Position numbers and translations under genes: made by a program. 64,000 bases of DNA from Fomitopsis serialis (taxonomy: Eukaryota; Basidiomycota; Agaricomycetes; Polyporales; Fomitopsidaceae), in assembly GCF_022376445.1 (NCBI RefSeq), contig NW_025954966.1:372001-436000 (forward strand), given 5' to 3'. Positions 1 to 11,211 of this stretch are shown piece by piece (position 1 is the stretch's first letter; each line of letters starts with the position of its first letter). The notes beneath the pieces are model-generated. The model was given only the letters and a program-made list of their open reading frames with translations. It was not told where the DNA came from and made no database searches.

Positions 1-2834
1 TGAAGCGGGGAGATTGCTGCACCTCTCCTGCAAACAGCGGGTGCAAGGCGCGAGCAAGCTGCTCGGGTGCGACGCGTTTACATCGACGACAGAGGACGAG
101 CAACGAGACGCTGGCACAACCTTGCACTGTGAGATGTTGAATGTATCCCATTGCTGCTCGGCGCCGAGGAGTACCGGGGTGAACGAGGATGGCTGGTTGT
201 CCCGAGCGAAGCTGATGGATGGAGACCGCACGTCGCTTGTTGGTAGTCGGGTACGGGTCGTATCGATCATCCGCTGAACGTAACACCAGTTATGAATGAT
301 AGAGCAAACTCTTAGGCGCAGCGCCCTCTTCCGCTTGCTCGTCCTAATGGCACTTGGCGTTGGAGGTGGAGTATACCGCCGTGAGGATGCAGCGGGAGAG
401 CCGACCGCAGATGATGGCTGTCTCACTCCAGTGTCAGTCCAAGGATCAGGGAGACAACAAAGTGATGGAACATACGACATCGACATCCATCGCTGGACTA
501 TCCAGCATGCTCATGTCCTCCCCCTCCCCATTCACACTCGCAGCGGGTGTCAATAGGATCCACGAACAAGGACGGCGCTGCTTCCTCTAGTTCACTGTCG
601 CCGCTCGGCGTATCCGGCCTGCGAGGTTCCTCAGTGCCTGCCTCCTCGGGATACCTGCCCTGATCTGGCGGCGGACGCTGCACTCGGTGTGGCGAAGGTA
701 GCTCGCAGAATGATGCGACGAGCCGCTGGAACTGCGCTTCCGATCGCATTTCGTCTTCTGGCGCTCACCTGCACTGCGCGCCGGCAGCCTCAGGCGCTGG
801 ATGATGCTTGAACTCGGCCGCGCGCATAGCCGTCGCGGTGGGCAAGTCGTGCTTGCGCATACGCTCGCGCCGCCGCCGAAGGATCGTCTGAAGTGTCCAT
901 ATCCATACCCATATCGCCGCGCGAGGGGGGCAGGAGGGCCTTGGCTGCGGCACGCACGAGCTCAGCCAGCTTGGCTTCTGCGCTCCGGGCGGCGCGTTCA
1001 GCAGGCAGCGCACGGCGGCGGACGGCGCGCAGCTGGAGGAACTCGTCAACTTCGAGGTTGGTTGACGCCGGGCCCAGCTGGAGGTCGAGGAACTGGAGAT
1101 CGTCGCCGTCTGGCGGCGGAGAGGATCTCTGACGATCGTTGCGAGGAGTCGTCCGGTAAGGGATCGAGTGGAAGGGTTGGTGAAGAGGGCGAAGGTGGAC
1201 ATTCAGTCGGTGCATCCGCACTGGGAGATGCGAGTAGCTGACGAGGCGGACGTGGAATAGGGGTAACACACAAGGGGTCATTTGTATGAATTCCGAAGGT
1301 CCGAGTATGCGGCGGAGGATAGCAATGTGGACCAAGGGTCGCCTTCAGGTGATATTGCAGTGTCGCAGAACGAGCTATCGGAGTCGCCGCCTCGGCAGAA
1401 GTAAAGCCAACGGGGGTCGTGGCGAGTCCAGTGGTGGAGGATCCCCGTCGGTGTCCATTAAGGGTCATGCAGAATCTTGCAATGCAGCAGCTCTAGGTGC
1501 ACGCTGAGCGGGGAGCGTAGCGCCCAGAAAGCGCCAGCTCGATCTTCGTGGATCCGCCGCCAGGCTCTTCCGGGAGGCTCGGAAGGCTACCTAGGCTGGA
1601 TTTGTCCTGCGGGAGACATTCCTCGAAGCCGGAATCACGACGCGCCGGCAGCCTGAGTATGCGGGGAGGCCGCGGCCAGACCCGGAGGGACCGCATTCAA
1701 GTCAATCCACGAGCCTTCGAAACTCCATCCCCGCAAGGTGGCATGATGCACCATCCAAACACAACGGTGCGACGAGGCGGCTCTTGACTTGCTCTGGATC
1801 TCAGCCACCTTCGCCCGGGGTGCGGCAGCGTTGGTGCGGCCACCGCCAGCAAGCTCGGCGCGGCATCCAGCCTCCAGGGCGGCGCCGACGAAAGCAGCCT
1901 TGGCGGGAGTGGGCGCGAGACCAGCCGGCACGATTGGCGGCTTGCGGAGGCACGAGAGCGACGCACCGAGGCGGATTTTGTTGCGGCTGCAGGAAGGTCA
2001 GCAATGCGCGAAGTGCGGATGGTGCAGGGAACGCGCACCTTGTCTTGACGGGACTAAGTGCGAACTTCTTGCTCCGCCGCTCCTCCTCCCTCCTCACTGC
2101 CTGCGCGACACCCAACTCGGCGGTGCCCCTGCACCCTGCCCACCAAAGACTAGCGCATCCAGGCGCCGCGAAAAGCGGGCGCGCCAGCGTGCAGGGGCGG
2201 CGAGGCTGCGCGGGTGGCGAGCGCGTTCCGGCCGCTGCAGCGGGTAACCTGCAGCTGCGCGTTCACGGTGCCCTCGAGCTTCTTCCCCGGCTCTCCAGGG
2301 CTGAATGAGGCGGGCTAGCAAGTGGCCGATTAGCGAGTAGGCTGCTTGGCACTATTTGAGAGCGGGGTCGCCGAGGCGGCTGCGAGGCAGGCGGGCGCTG
2401 CGCGCGGAGGACCCAACCATTGCTGAAAATGGAAGCAGGCTGTGAGATAGCTCAGTTGTTAGCATTGCGCAGCATAATTCTGCGGAGTAAGTACATACCT
2501 CAGCCTTTGAACGCTTGAACGTGCAGCTCCCATTGCTTTGCTGCGAGTTGGGCAAGAGCGACCAAAATCTTCTGAAGCCGAGTCTTCCTTTGACGATCAT
2601 GCGGATGCGACCACCTGGGCCTTACCCCAACGCGAACATCGACGCATGACCGCCGCCAAAAGATCTGCGGCTCGGTACGCGTGGCTGTTTGCGACAACGC
2701 GTGAGGAGAACGACTCGGAGCCGCCCAGCGGCGAGCGTGGCACCACCAATTCGGTCATGTGACGATGTAGGCCGCGCGGTGCGCCCACTGGCTCCGCTCA
2801 CGCAGAGCTCATTCATCTGCATTCAGGGCTCACG
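1..2834. other. Unresolved GC-rich region, coding-like on the minus strand
   Basis: No gene could be assembled. The most protein-like reading is on the minus strand around 800-1330. It has an acidic-then-basic helical stretch (LQFLDLQLGPAS, then EVDEFLQLRAVRRRAL, then AERAARSAEAKLAELVRAA) that resembles a coiled-coil exon. Another minus-strand stretch at about 500-750 is rich in P, E and S. No family was recognised. The interval 2520-2670 is one arm of an inverted repeat described separately. Nothing else could be supported. Confidence 0.3.
2520..2670. repeat. Inverted repeat, left arm (partner at about 13340-13490)
   Basis: The reverse complement of this stretch closely matches 13340-13490. 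The best block runs from TGGCGGCG through GATGTTCGCGTTGGGGTAAG to GGTGGTCGCAT, CGTCAAAGGA and GACTCGG, and similarity fades on both sides. Read on the plus strand here, and on the minus strand at the partner, both copies encode a shared peptide, MRPPGPYPNANIDA, followed by PP and LRL. In this copy a TGA follows IDA. This is a duplicated, inverted gene fragment of unknown family. Confidence 0.7.
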
Positions 2835-4439
2835 ATGCCTTCGCGGAAAGAAAAGAAAGAGGCCCGGAAAGCAGCATACTCCGCTCTCATCGAAGACATC
2901 AGTGGCGATGCGGCTGCTCTCGAGTTACTTGCTCGTTCGAGCAATCCCTATCCCCGCCTACAACTCACAGCTTTACTACACTTTCGACTCGCCTCCCTTG
3001 GCATTCCTTCCCCCGCAGGCGACCTCTTTGCTGGTTTCTTGGGATGGTGTGCTCATACCCGGGCCCAGCAACTTCCGAATCAACTCGAGCAGGCCCTTGT
3101 CCTGCGTAAGCAGAACACCCAAGTGCGGGAGGAGATGTGCAGGGATCTCGCTGCGCGCCTGCACCTGCGGAGGCTAGATGAGGCCGGCAAGGCAGCCTGG
3201 CTCGACGAGAACACGACAGAGGTTTTTGTTGACCCACTCACCAAGCCATACCCCGACTACCATTGGTGGGTTGCTGAGTCGCCCGAGACAGCCGAGCAGT
3301 GGAGACCTCGAATCGAGGAGGGCAAGCAGGCGGACAGGCGCCACACACGGCACCCTATTGCCGTGGAGGACCCCTCGAAGCTCGCACACATTGTGCACGA
3401 GGAGGAGAGTGTAGTTTTTCGGGACAGGAAAACAGGCAAGGTCGTCATGATTATAATCCGGGACTTCTGTAAGGACAAGAAGGTTCTGGCATACGCAAAT
3501 GGCGAGACAGAGCAGTCGGCTGATATGAGAAGATCAGTCAGGGTGAGCAGGCAATATTTGAGTCTCATTTGTGCTCGTTATTGACACTTGTGCACCAGCT
3601 CGAGGACCCGGGGAAGCTTGTGCTTCTCGGCTACACTGCTGGTTCTCGCAGCCACCCTCTGTACGACTGGGCTCGGAACCTCCGCTCCTCCAAACACACC
3701 GCAGAATTCATACGGGAGCACGACTTCCGCGTATCATCAGTATTTGCTCTCTTCTGGAACCTGATCCAGTCACACCTTCCTGAGGAGGTCCTCGCTCCGT
3801 TCGAGTTGTACCTTTCCGAGAATTCGATGGGTCGCATGGACGCCAATTCGAAGTCGCGGGAGTCGAAAGGCATCTATATGGTGGAGTGCGGAGACGAGTA
3901 CGTCGAGTTCAATGATGCCGAACTCGCACCGCCTGCAGGTGTGGCTGGTTGTAACTATGCGCGGTAAGTGCTCTTACAGCATTTCCTTGGATCGGTCCTG
4001 ATGCATATCTTGTAGTGCCATTCATCGAGAGAAACAGCCCCAGAAATGGGCGTTCTCGTGGACGACTTCTCGCCGCAAGGGTATGACAGGAGGGAGTTTC
4101 TACGAGGCAGTCTATGGCATCAAGGTATGCCAGGCTCCCAACACGATGATCGCGTGGATGCCTGAGCACGACCATGGCACGAGTCTGCTCGATTACAGCT
4201 CGGATCGGAAGGAAGATGTTCCGCCTTTCGCGCAGGCTGGCATCGCCTTTGTTACGAGTACCCGCCTTGCCTCCACCTGGCAGAAGTATGTTGAGGGTGA
4301 GGATTTTGCGACTGCGGAGAAGGAATGGGTGGAGAGTATGGAGGATGACGTCGAGAGCAGCTGTGGCGATGAACTATGCACCCTCTGCCTCGATGACGGT
4401 TACAACTGCAGTGTCAATCCCTGCCCAATTTGCATTTAG
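2835..4439 (+). CDS. Conserved basidiomycete hypothetical protein (possible beta-helix oxygenase-like fold)
   Basis: The model has three exons (2835-3542, 3599-3963, 4016-4439) with GT-AG introns and an exact frame, giving 498 residues. The start is the first ATG, followed by a lysine-rich N-terminus (PSRKEKKEARK). There is no signal peptide. The C-terminal half has aromatic- and glycine-rich strands ending in WMPEHDHGTSL, then PPFAQAGIAFVTS and RLASTW. The paired histidine/aspartate motif and the later arginine recall double-stranded beta-helix Fe(II) dioxygenase-like folds, but that is inference only. The tail is cysteine-rich (CTLCLDDGYNCSVNPCPIC). I recall similar expanded hypothetical families in Agaricomycetes but cannot name one. 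The gene looks intact, although it sits beside a block of broken genes. Confidence 0.75.
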
Positions 4440-4639
4440 TCGTAACTCATCACTCGTCTTCATAGCTAGCAATATTCTCAATTTACACAGAGTAGACATT
4501 ACTGCAGCTTCAGCAAAACCCTAGATGCTCGTGCCAACAACAAGGATGGGGTAAGTATCTAGGGACTACCTGCCTCGCACTCTCGATCTTCGCAGCAAGC
4601 ATGCCCTCCACATTCCACTGACCCCTGTGCTCCTCAAGT
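4440..4639. other. Short gap, nothing recognised
   Basis: This is the downstream flank of the hypothetical gene ending at 4439. It contains an isolated stretch of unclear coding potential. No gene, repeat or RNA was recognised. Confidence 0.4.
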
Positions 4640-5165
4640 GGTTCGGCTTCGAGGACACAGGCATCACTGCCTCCCTGAACACCTCGCTGAGGTCGGGTAC
4701 GCGTGGCGCGTCCTCGCGACGTCCTCCGCGCACACGCCGCACTCGAGCACGAGCCCCAGGATGCAGTCAGTCCTCCTTCTCCACGAGGAACTCGCCCGCC
4801 CGCCCACGCCCACGCCCGCGTTCGCGCGCGAGTTCGCCTGGAACGGGAACCTACCGACGGTGTACTGCGCCGCCGCCTTCTTCAGCTCCTGCTCCGTCTT
4901 CCCTACCCACGCCGCCTCCGGGTGCACGCACACGACGCCCGGGATCACGCGGTAGTTCATGTGCCCGTGCCCCGCCTTGATGCACTCTGCCGCCGCGATG
5001 CTCTCCTTCTCGGCCTTGTGCGCGAGCATGGGCCCGAAGGTCACGTCGCCCATGCACCTCACGGCAGAGATGGACGTGGTGTACTCGTCGTCGATCACGA
5101 TGCGGCCGCGGGGGTCCACCTCCACGCCGATCTTGGTTCCGACTTGGGCTGCCCCGAACAGCCTG
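4640..5165 (-). pseudogene. Dihydrolipoyl dehydrogenase C-terminal fragment (copy A), broken
   Basis: The minus strand carries the C-terminal third of E3, the FAD flavoprotein of pyruvate and 2-oxoglutarate dehydrogenase complexes. Recognisable pieces in order are VEVDPRGRIVIDDEYTT, CMGDVTFGPMLAHKAE, AGHGHMNYRVIPGVV, HPEAAWVGKTEQELK, VGRFPFQANSRA and AEDVARTRHAYPT. The GDVTFGPMLAHKA block (FAD contact) and the HPE dimerisation region are well preserved. About 30 residues are lost or scrambled after FPFQANSRA, and the frame is broken there. A further shift after HAYPT throws the terminal SEAFKEAAM region out of frame. The N-terminal FAD and NAD domains, with the redox-active cysteines, are absent: homology starts abruptly near 5165. 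It is a truncated duplicate, presumably of an intact gene elsewhere. Confidence 0.85.
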
Positions 5166-6700
5166 CGCGCGCAACACTCGCGCGCCCGTCAGGGCGCGTG
5201 GCCTGGACGCGCAGATCGTACCGCTTACCGGATGACTTACCGGTCATTCACCCTCAACGATCGCTGCACTACCGAAGCTCGCGTCATATCCGCCTACCCC
5301 CGGTCGACTCAGCGCTCATGCGCGGATACACATTCGTCGCAGTATCCGGTCTGGTCACCGACGTCAGCGGTATATCCACGCCGGTCAGTCAACGACGAGA
5401 CGCACTCGGGTGCCCAGCCATATCTCATAGGGTATGTTTGTCCGTTTCCGATCCGGTTCCGAGCAGAAAAGCTAGCAGTCTTGGTTAGCAGATGCCGAGC
5501 ACGGGTGTCCCGGCCAACCAGTGCCAAGTACTCGCGCCGCCGACTCGCAGCGTGCCGTGCTACGTACGAACCATAAACCTGTACGATGCCTCCTGGAAGA
5601 TATGTCAAGTTACGATCTGCCCCGGTCAAGCTGCACGCGCGACCGCAACGCGTCGGGCGCACTTGCTGTCGATCACCATTTCCTTCCTCGACGATCGCTG
5701 CGCGGCACGAGCTCACGGCGCGTCTGCCTTCGCCCGGTCGAATCTCCAGCCCATTTGCCCCGGTCAGAGGGCACCAAACGGGATGCTCACGGGCTGGTAT
5801 TCGCCCGCCGCGATCCCGGTCTGCCCACCGACGTTAGCGGCGCCTCCACATGCACTGGTCAGCGTCGACACTCACTCCCGTTCTCTCCTCGATCTGTTCT
5901 CGGCCTTCGTCTCGCACATTGTATGCGTTCCCTACCGGGCAGTCTTGCGTGGCCGCTCATCGTGTCCCTTGCCGACTTCCTGGCTCTCTTCGTGCTCACC
6001 CTCAACTCTGCGCGTCTTCTGCGTGTGAGTCGGTGTCTCCGCGCAAGGTTGATGAGCTCCGAATCAGTCCGACATTTGTATTTGGCCCCGGTCGAGCGCA
6101 GCGAACATCCTCCCGGTTGGGCGAGGTGACGCATACTGCACATAGGTCAGTGACCAAACCAAGCGCGGCACAGAGGTCGCGTACCGCTGAACCGTCCCCG
6201 CACGTCATCATTCCGACACTGGCATGCCGAAAAGCACCCGGTCCGGCACTCGACCGTTTGGAGACTGCACGCGCCCGGCAGGCGCGTTGGCCCGGAAATG
6301 CAGACTTCACTGCTCATCTGGCCACTCACCGGTCAGCCACCATGTACGGCACGTCCGCACACCCACGTTCGCGCCATCTGTGCCCTCGCCTAGTCAGCCC
6401 GTATGGGACGGTCAGAGCGAGTATCACAGCGCCAAACGGAGAGGCTTACGCGGAGTTTCGCTCGCCGCGGCGTGTCTCTGCCTCGACATCCCCTGCCTCG
6501 TCCGCTTCGCTTCGCTTTAGTCACGGCATCGCGCTCGATGTGCCAGTTCCTGCCCGCCGGTACCTGCTCACTGGGCTGCTGCTTGTCGGACGAGTCGTCA
6601 TAGGCGGCGAGTCTGCACCGGTCGGGACCTTGCCGCTTGCGAGGCATTTGCTGAGTGAGCTCATGAGCATGTCCGCGGATTGTCGACGAAGATGAATGGC
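5166..6700. repeat. Degenerate tandem repeats, unit about 430-470 bases
   Basis: Two diverged copies are visible. The block around ACGATCGCTGC at 5257 recurs at 5691, and CCGACGTYAGCGG at 5358 recurs at 5828. A CGCCCG-CAGG-CGCGT-GGCC block near 5183 recurs near 6268, followed in both places by a tract ending CACCGGTCA or similar. The dinucleotide-rich motif CCGGTC is scattered through the whole stretch. No open frame looks like a gene. The repeat is old and interrupted, and copy boundaries cannot be fixed by eye. Confidence 0.5.
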
Positions 6701-8095
6701 TAGCAGCGACCACCGCAGACGACGTCGGCAGGCGATGGAGATGACGAAATGACGGAGATGACCTCGCAGGCGCACCGAGAGTCGGGAGCCAGTGGTTATC
6801 GCGGAAGTTGAAGTCCGATGTGAAACTCATTTGGTTTAAGGCGAGGCCGGGGAAGTCGCGACCATGCGAAGCGCAGGAGCAGTGTGGACGCATCGAGTGC
6901 GGCGAGCCTGGGGTCCGCCTTGTCAACAGTATCAAGAACGAGCGAGCCGCAGAGAAGAGGAAACTGGCGAACCGAGTTACAATGGATGCTTGCGGGCTGA
7001 ATTTTGCTGCCGAGCTCTGCAGGGATGCGGCTGGAGTGGCAGGCGAGCGGTACAACCTGTGCAGTTGTTGCTCACTCAGCTTGGGGTCCCTGCGTGAACC
7101 TCAGTAGCTGATCGTGGCCGCCCCCGTCCACATCGAACGCAATTGCATGCGCCCAACACGGCGCACTCGGGGAGACAGGGACGGACTACTGGGCGCGCCG
7201 GCGCGATCATGTTGGTGGGTCGCCGACTGGGTGAGACACTGCGAGGTCACAGGCGCGCCGAGCGGAGAGTCCTGCATCCGGCGCGTGCTGAACGGGCAGA
7301 TGCGAGTCGGACGAGGACGGGGGCGCGTAGCTCGAGGTTGACGTGCAGAGTACGGACGTGAACAGATGGCGGACGTGGAGGCGGGTCGAGTGAGGAAGGA
7401 TATGCGGAACGCCGGCGCAGAGGAGAGGGAGGTTGAGGGCGAGCGACTTCGGTACTCACGGGAGTCGTTCCAGTTCTCCTCCGTCTGCGCCAGTCGTCCC
7501 TTCGCGGCCATCCACCCAAGCGTCGGTTCGTCCTCTGGGTGCTTGGCTAAGTGCGCAGGCGCGCTCTGCGCGATGGGTTTGACGTCGCGCGGTCGCTCGA
7601 CCTCGAACTCGTAGGCAGTGGGGGCGGTACTAGTAAGGTTACCGAGCGCGCGGCGATTCCGCGTGACCAGGGCGTGAGGAGGGCGGCGGGAGCGTGGGTG
7701 GTTGGAGTGGTGACTGGACAGAGAGGCCGCCTACTGCGAGCAAAGACGATCGGGGTGCGGACGGAGACTTGGCGAGTGGGCATGACTTGAAATTAGAGGG
7801 GCGCAGGCGCGTTGAACGCGGCTCCTGCGCCCGGTGCGCATGCTGATGGCCAAGCGAGCGGATGGGTGGCGAGGCGGTGGGCGCGCTGAACGAGAACAGG
7901 GCGCGTCAAGTTCGGGGCGCGCGTAACTCGGAGGCCAGGGTGAGGGGGTGGTGGGTGATGGTCCGTAATACTCACCGGAGTCGTGTAGACTCTCCTCTCC
8001 TCTCTGCAGATCTCCCTATTCCTCGCCCTACTCCTCGCTATGTACCGTCCTTGTGCTAGTCGGGGTCCCTTGAAGCACGCGTCGGCGTGTCCCGC

Positions 8096-8130
8096 GACTC
8101 GGCGAACCCGTCCTGGAGTCCATGCATTCG
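8096..8130. repeat. 35-base direct repeat, copy 1
   Basis: It begins GACTCGGCGAACCCGTCCT and ends TCCATGCATTCG. It matches 9178-9212 at about 33 of 35 positions. Confidence 0.75.
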
Positions 8131-9177
8131 AGCCCATCGACGCTCTTCGCGATGGGGTTGTGTCTGGTTGCCGAGACCGCCGATGGCATAATTGACACCC
8201 GGTAGCTTGTGCTCGCCATTGCTGAACTCGAAGGACTCGCCTGAGAGGTTTCGAGGGACTCGCGCGAGAGGTTCTGTGAGCGAACCAAGCTTCCACACCC
8301 TGCTCAAGCCACGCCTGCCCGCTGCGGACGCAACTAAGCCGTGGCAGGCCTGAGCGACGCCTTTTTAACAGCGTTTTGGTGTGTCTACGTGGGGCTTGTG
8401 TCATGCTCGAGTCCGCGTGCCAACCTCTCGTGTGATCTCTTGCCCAAAAAAGATGACTGAGAGGAGGATTGACCCGAGACTAGGGTGAGTAGTCGACGGG
8501 ATGCCGTTTGTGCACACTGGATTCGTGCAGCGAACGCGAAGCGGAACAGTCGGCTGTGGAGGGTGGCAGGGACTGACACGGGTGACGGGTGACTATCGAA
8601 GCGCAGGGGTGGGGGCAGCGGCGACGGGTGGCCGCAGACTCGGAGGGGACTCATCGACAGCGGGGACACTCATCCTCTGGCCCGCAGCGCCCTCCAAGCG
8701 GCGCTGCGGAACGGTAGCACCGTGGACAACAGCGGATGCGGGGCGGCTTGGGTGACGGGCGACCTGTACGACCGCCGGTGGACTGGACAGCGGGGAATGC
8801 GGTGGTGGCGGTGTGGGTCGCGCGCGCGACGGGTCGGAGGCGCTGGATATGGCCGGATATGGTCACGTCCAGATATGGACGTGGCGGGCGGGCACGCTCG
8901 TCTCTCGCGTGCAGGGATATATGGTCGGGGAGGGTGGTGCGGCACGCTCATCCCTCGTGGGCGCCGCGCCGCGCCGCGGCGACTCGGTGGACGTGGTTGC
9001 ACGCGGAAGTGAACGGCGCACTGTATGCTCGCATGCACACTATTGGCGACCACCGTTCACGCCGACGACCCGAGTACTTAGCTAATTATGGCGGAAGACA
9101 TCAAACGCGACCGCGTACGCCCAACGCGGCGCACTCGTCCATTTCTTTCGTGATCGCCTCTGCTGGCAGGCTCTGCA

Positions 9178-9212
9178 GACTCGGCGAACCCGTCCTCGAG
9201 TCCACGCATTCG
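9178..9212. repeat. 35-base direct repeat, copy 2
   Basis: It matches 8096-8130. It lies about 40 bases after the second copy of the 7131-7169 block, whereas the first copies of these two blocks are about 930 bases apart. The repeats have therefore been shuffled or separated by an insertion or deletion. Confidence 0.75.
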
Positions 9213-9349
9213 CACCTCCCACTCCTCGCACGCGCGCGGTGCAAAAAGCACTCAAGCGCATGGTCAACAACAAACATGCTATCGATGTATTAGAGTCGAT
9301 GTATTAGAGAGCACAACAAACACGACACTCAACCGAAACCATCGCCTCT

Positions 9350-9440
9350 AACTTGTCCCAAGTGGATCGGCTTCCAGGACGCAGGCATCGCCGCCTCCTT
9401 GAACGCCTCGCTGAGGGTGGGGTGCGCAGTCCGCATTGCT
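9350..9440 (-). pseudogene. Dihydrolipoyl dehydrogenase C-terminal end fragment (copy B)
   Basis: The minus strand encodes [20 protein letters not shown] followed by KPIHL, the conserved extreme C-terminus of E3. This includes HPT, downstream of the catalytic His-Glu pair region. The DNA also matches the corresponding end of copy A near 4635-4720. Only about 25 residues remain. Immediately upstream on the same strand the sequence changes to fungalysin coding sequence, so this is a junction between two unrelated gene fragments and not a remnant in its own context. Confidence 0.8.
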
Positions 9441-11211
9441 CCAGATGGTGGTGGCGAGGAAGTCTCCCCAGCCCTCACCCATGCCGCCGGATTCACCCCA
9501 GCCGAGGCAGCCGGAGGTGGCAGGACCACCCGCCAGACGCGTGCTGAGACCGCGCGAGAGCTCGTGATCGCAATGCCAGCCTCAAGATCACCGCACGGTA
9601 CGGGTTCGCAGTATTCCAGAGGTGCATCCGGCAACGACCGTTCTGACCGTCAGGAGGAGTCATGAAGTTGGCTGCAACAAGGATGAGTTGCACGTTCTCC
9701 ACTAAGCTACTTATGACTAACCGTTGTTGTACCCGCTGCCGTCTTGAGCATTGGCTATGACGCCATCGTTCTCCTCGCCACCGCGACCGAAGTTGTGCTG
9801 CTGGAAGTTACCCGAGACCTCATCGAAGCCGTACCGGTAGTACAGATCATGCACGAGGTTGCTGGTGTAGAACAACTGGGTGCCTGTCGCGTTGGCGTAC
9901 TTCTGCGCCTCATCAAGCACATCCTCCCTCTTCGTCTTCTTCGGGACCTACGTGAAGTTGAATACCAGCAACTCGCCTGCGCGGGATGGGAGCAACCGAC
10001 ACCGGCGAGTCTGATGCCCAGCCGACGGCGGAAATGAGACGATGCGGCTGGGAGGCGCTCGCGGCGGCCTCGTACCAGTTGCCCTGCATCTCGACCTCGA
10101 ACTGCGGCCGGTCGCCAGGAATTGGACCGTGCCACGCCACATCCGGTACGGAAACCCAGCTTCCAAACGAGCTCAAGGGACATCGAGTCGCCGTTGGGCA
10201 CTTGGATGAACGCAGCCTTCGCCTTGAGGGGGTTGGCGGCGTCCGGGACGCTGCTCACAAGCCCGGAGATCGTGCCACGACCACTGACGAAGCGCGGCTC
10301 CCAGGTCGACTGCATCTTCTCAAGGTGCGCAGCACAGTTCTCCGTGAGGTCCTCCGTGAGCGCCTGGTTCGGCAGCGCCTGGTTCGGCGTCGCCGCGATC
10401 ATGAATTGGAGCAGCGCACACGCCGGGTCGCCCAGCGCATCCTCCTGGTCCGCAAACGCATGGTGGTTCGCCATGAAGAACGGCGCGCTGGCGTGCTCGC
10501 AGTTCTACTGAGCCACGGGAGATCCCCGAGAGCCTGCTCAATGAGCGCGGCTGGCTTGCTGTTGCCGGGCGTGACCTGCTCGCTCTGCATCAATATTCCC
10601 AGAGCCTCATGCGCCTCCATGAGCTGCTCGAGATGTTCCGCGCGCGACTCAAGCTCCCCGAAGAAGTCGGCGCAGGGCTCCGAATGCGCATCCGGAAGGC
10701 CGCGCACGAGACCAGACACAAAAGGATCTGGCTCAGCCACGGCAAACCTTTAGAGTCAGACGATGTGAGTGGGTAGTAAGATGTGCATCGAGATGACGCC
10801 ATTACATACCGCGTCACCGTAGGAGATTACGACACCGTCCTTCACGTCCACGTTGATGTCCCCGTCGGAGACCTCAATGCCGTGCAACAACTGGCGCACG
10901 TAGACGTGGCTCACGCCAGTGTTCTTGTCCGTATAGGAGTCCTTCCGAATGACGAACGAGCTGGCAGGCGGCGTCTCCCGCGTGAGCTCTTCTGCGAAGT
11001 GCTGCGCAACCTCAATTGGGTCGCTGGTCGCGTCTGCAAACCCACTGGACGCGTAGACGGGGTCCGCGTGGTAAACCGCATGCGGGTGCGCAGGGCCGAA
11101 GCTGAGGGTCTTCCGACGGCGGACCTGATTGCCGTTGCTGTTGCCACCGGGGTGGGCGAATGCGCCCGCGAGATCGATCGCAGCAACCGAAGCGACGAGT
11201 AAACGACGCAT
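9441..11211 (-). pseudogene. Fungalysin-type M36 metallopeptidase pseudogene
   Basis: Secreted fungal zinc peptidases of family M36 carry a signal peptide, an FTP propeptide and a catalytic domain. The N-terminus is intact: MRRLLVASVAAIDLAGAFAH (signal), then FTP motifs (HVYVRQLLHGIEVSDGDINV). A probable intron follows YGDA (GTATGT donor near 10820). Later pieces include [72 protein letters not shown] and NFMTPPDGQNGRCRM. The damage is multiple: a frame change near 10500, loss of the block between WASDSPVSV and FNFT, an in-frame TAG at 9948-9950, another shift before the active site, and a zinc site reading HELSR, so the second histidine of HExxH is missing. The catalytic domain ends shortly after the GWGD motif, where dihydrolipoyl dehydrogenase sequence takes over. 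It cannot make an active enzyme as it stands. Confidence 0.85.

Larger units (their letters stand above)
6701..9340. other. GC-rich non-genic stretch with scattered diverged repeats
   Basis: No gene was recognised despite many overlapping open frames, which is expected in GC-rich DNA. Two repeated blocks are present. A 35-base block at 8096-8130 recurs at 9178-9212 with about two differences. A block of about 40 bases ending GCCCAAC-CGGCGCACTCG at 7131-7169 recurs at 9099-9137. A 14-base direct repeat (TCGATGTATTAGAG) occurs twice at about 9281-9308. Confidence 0.5.

Noticed and set aside
2435..2515. tRNA-like start (TAGCTCAGTTGTTAGC) followed by a small stem-loop
   Set aside because: The D-stem does not pair, the anticodon loop lacks T33 and there is no T-arm GTTCRA motif downstream. 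At most it is a chance match.
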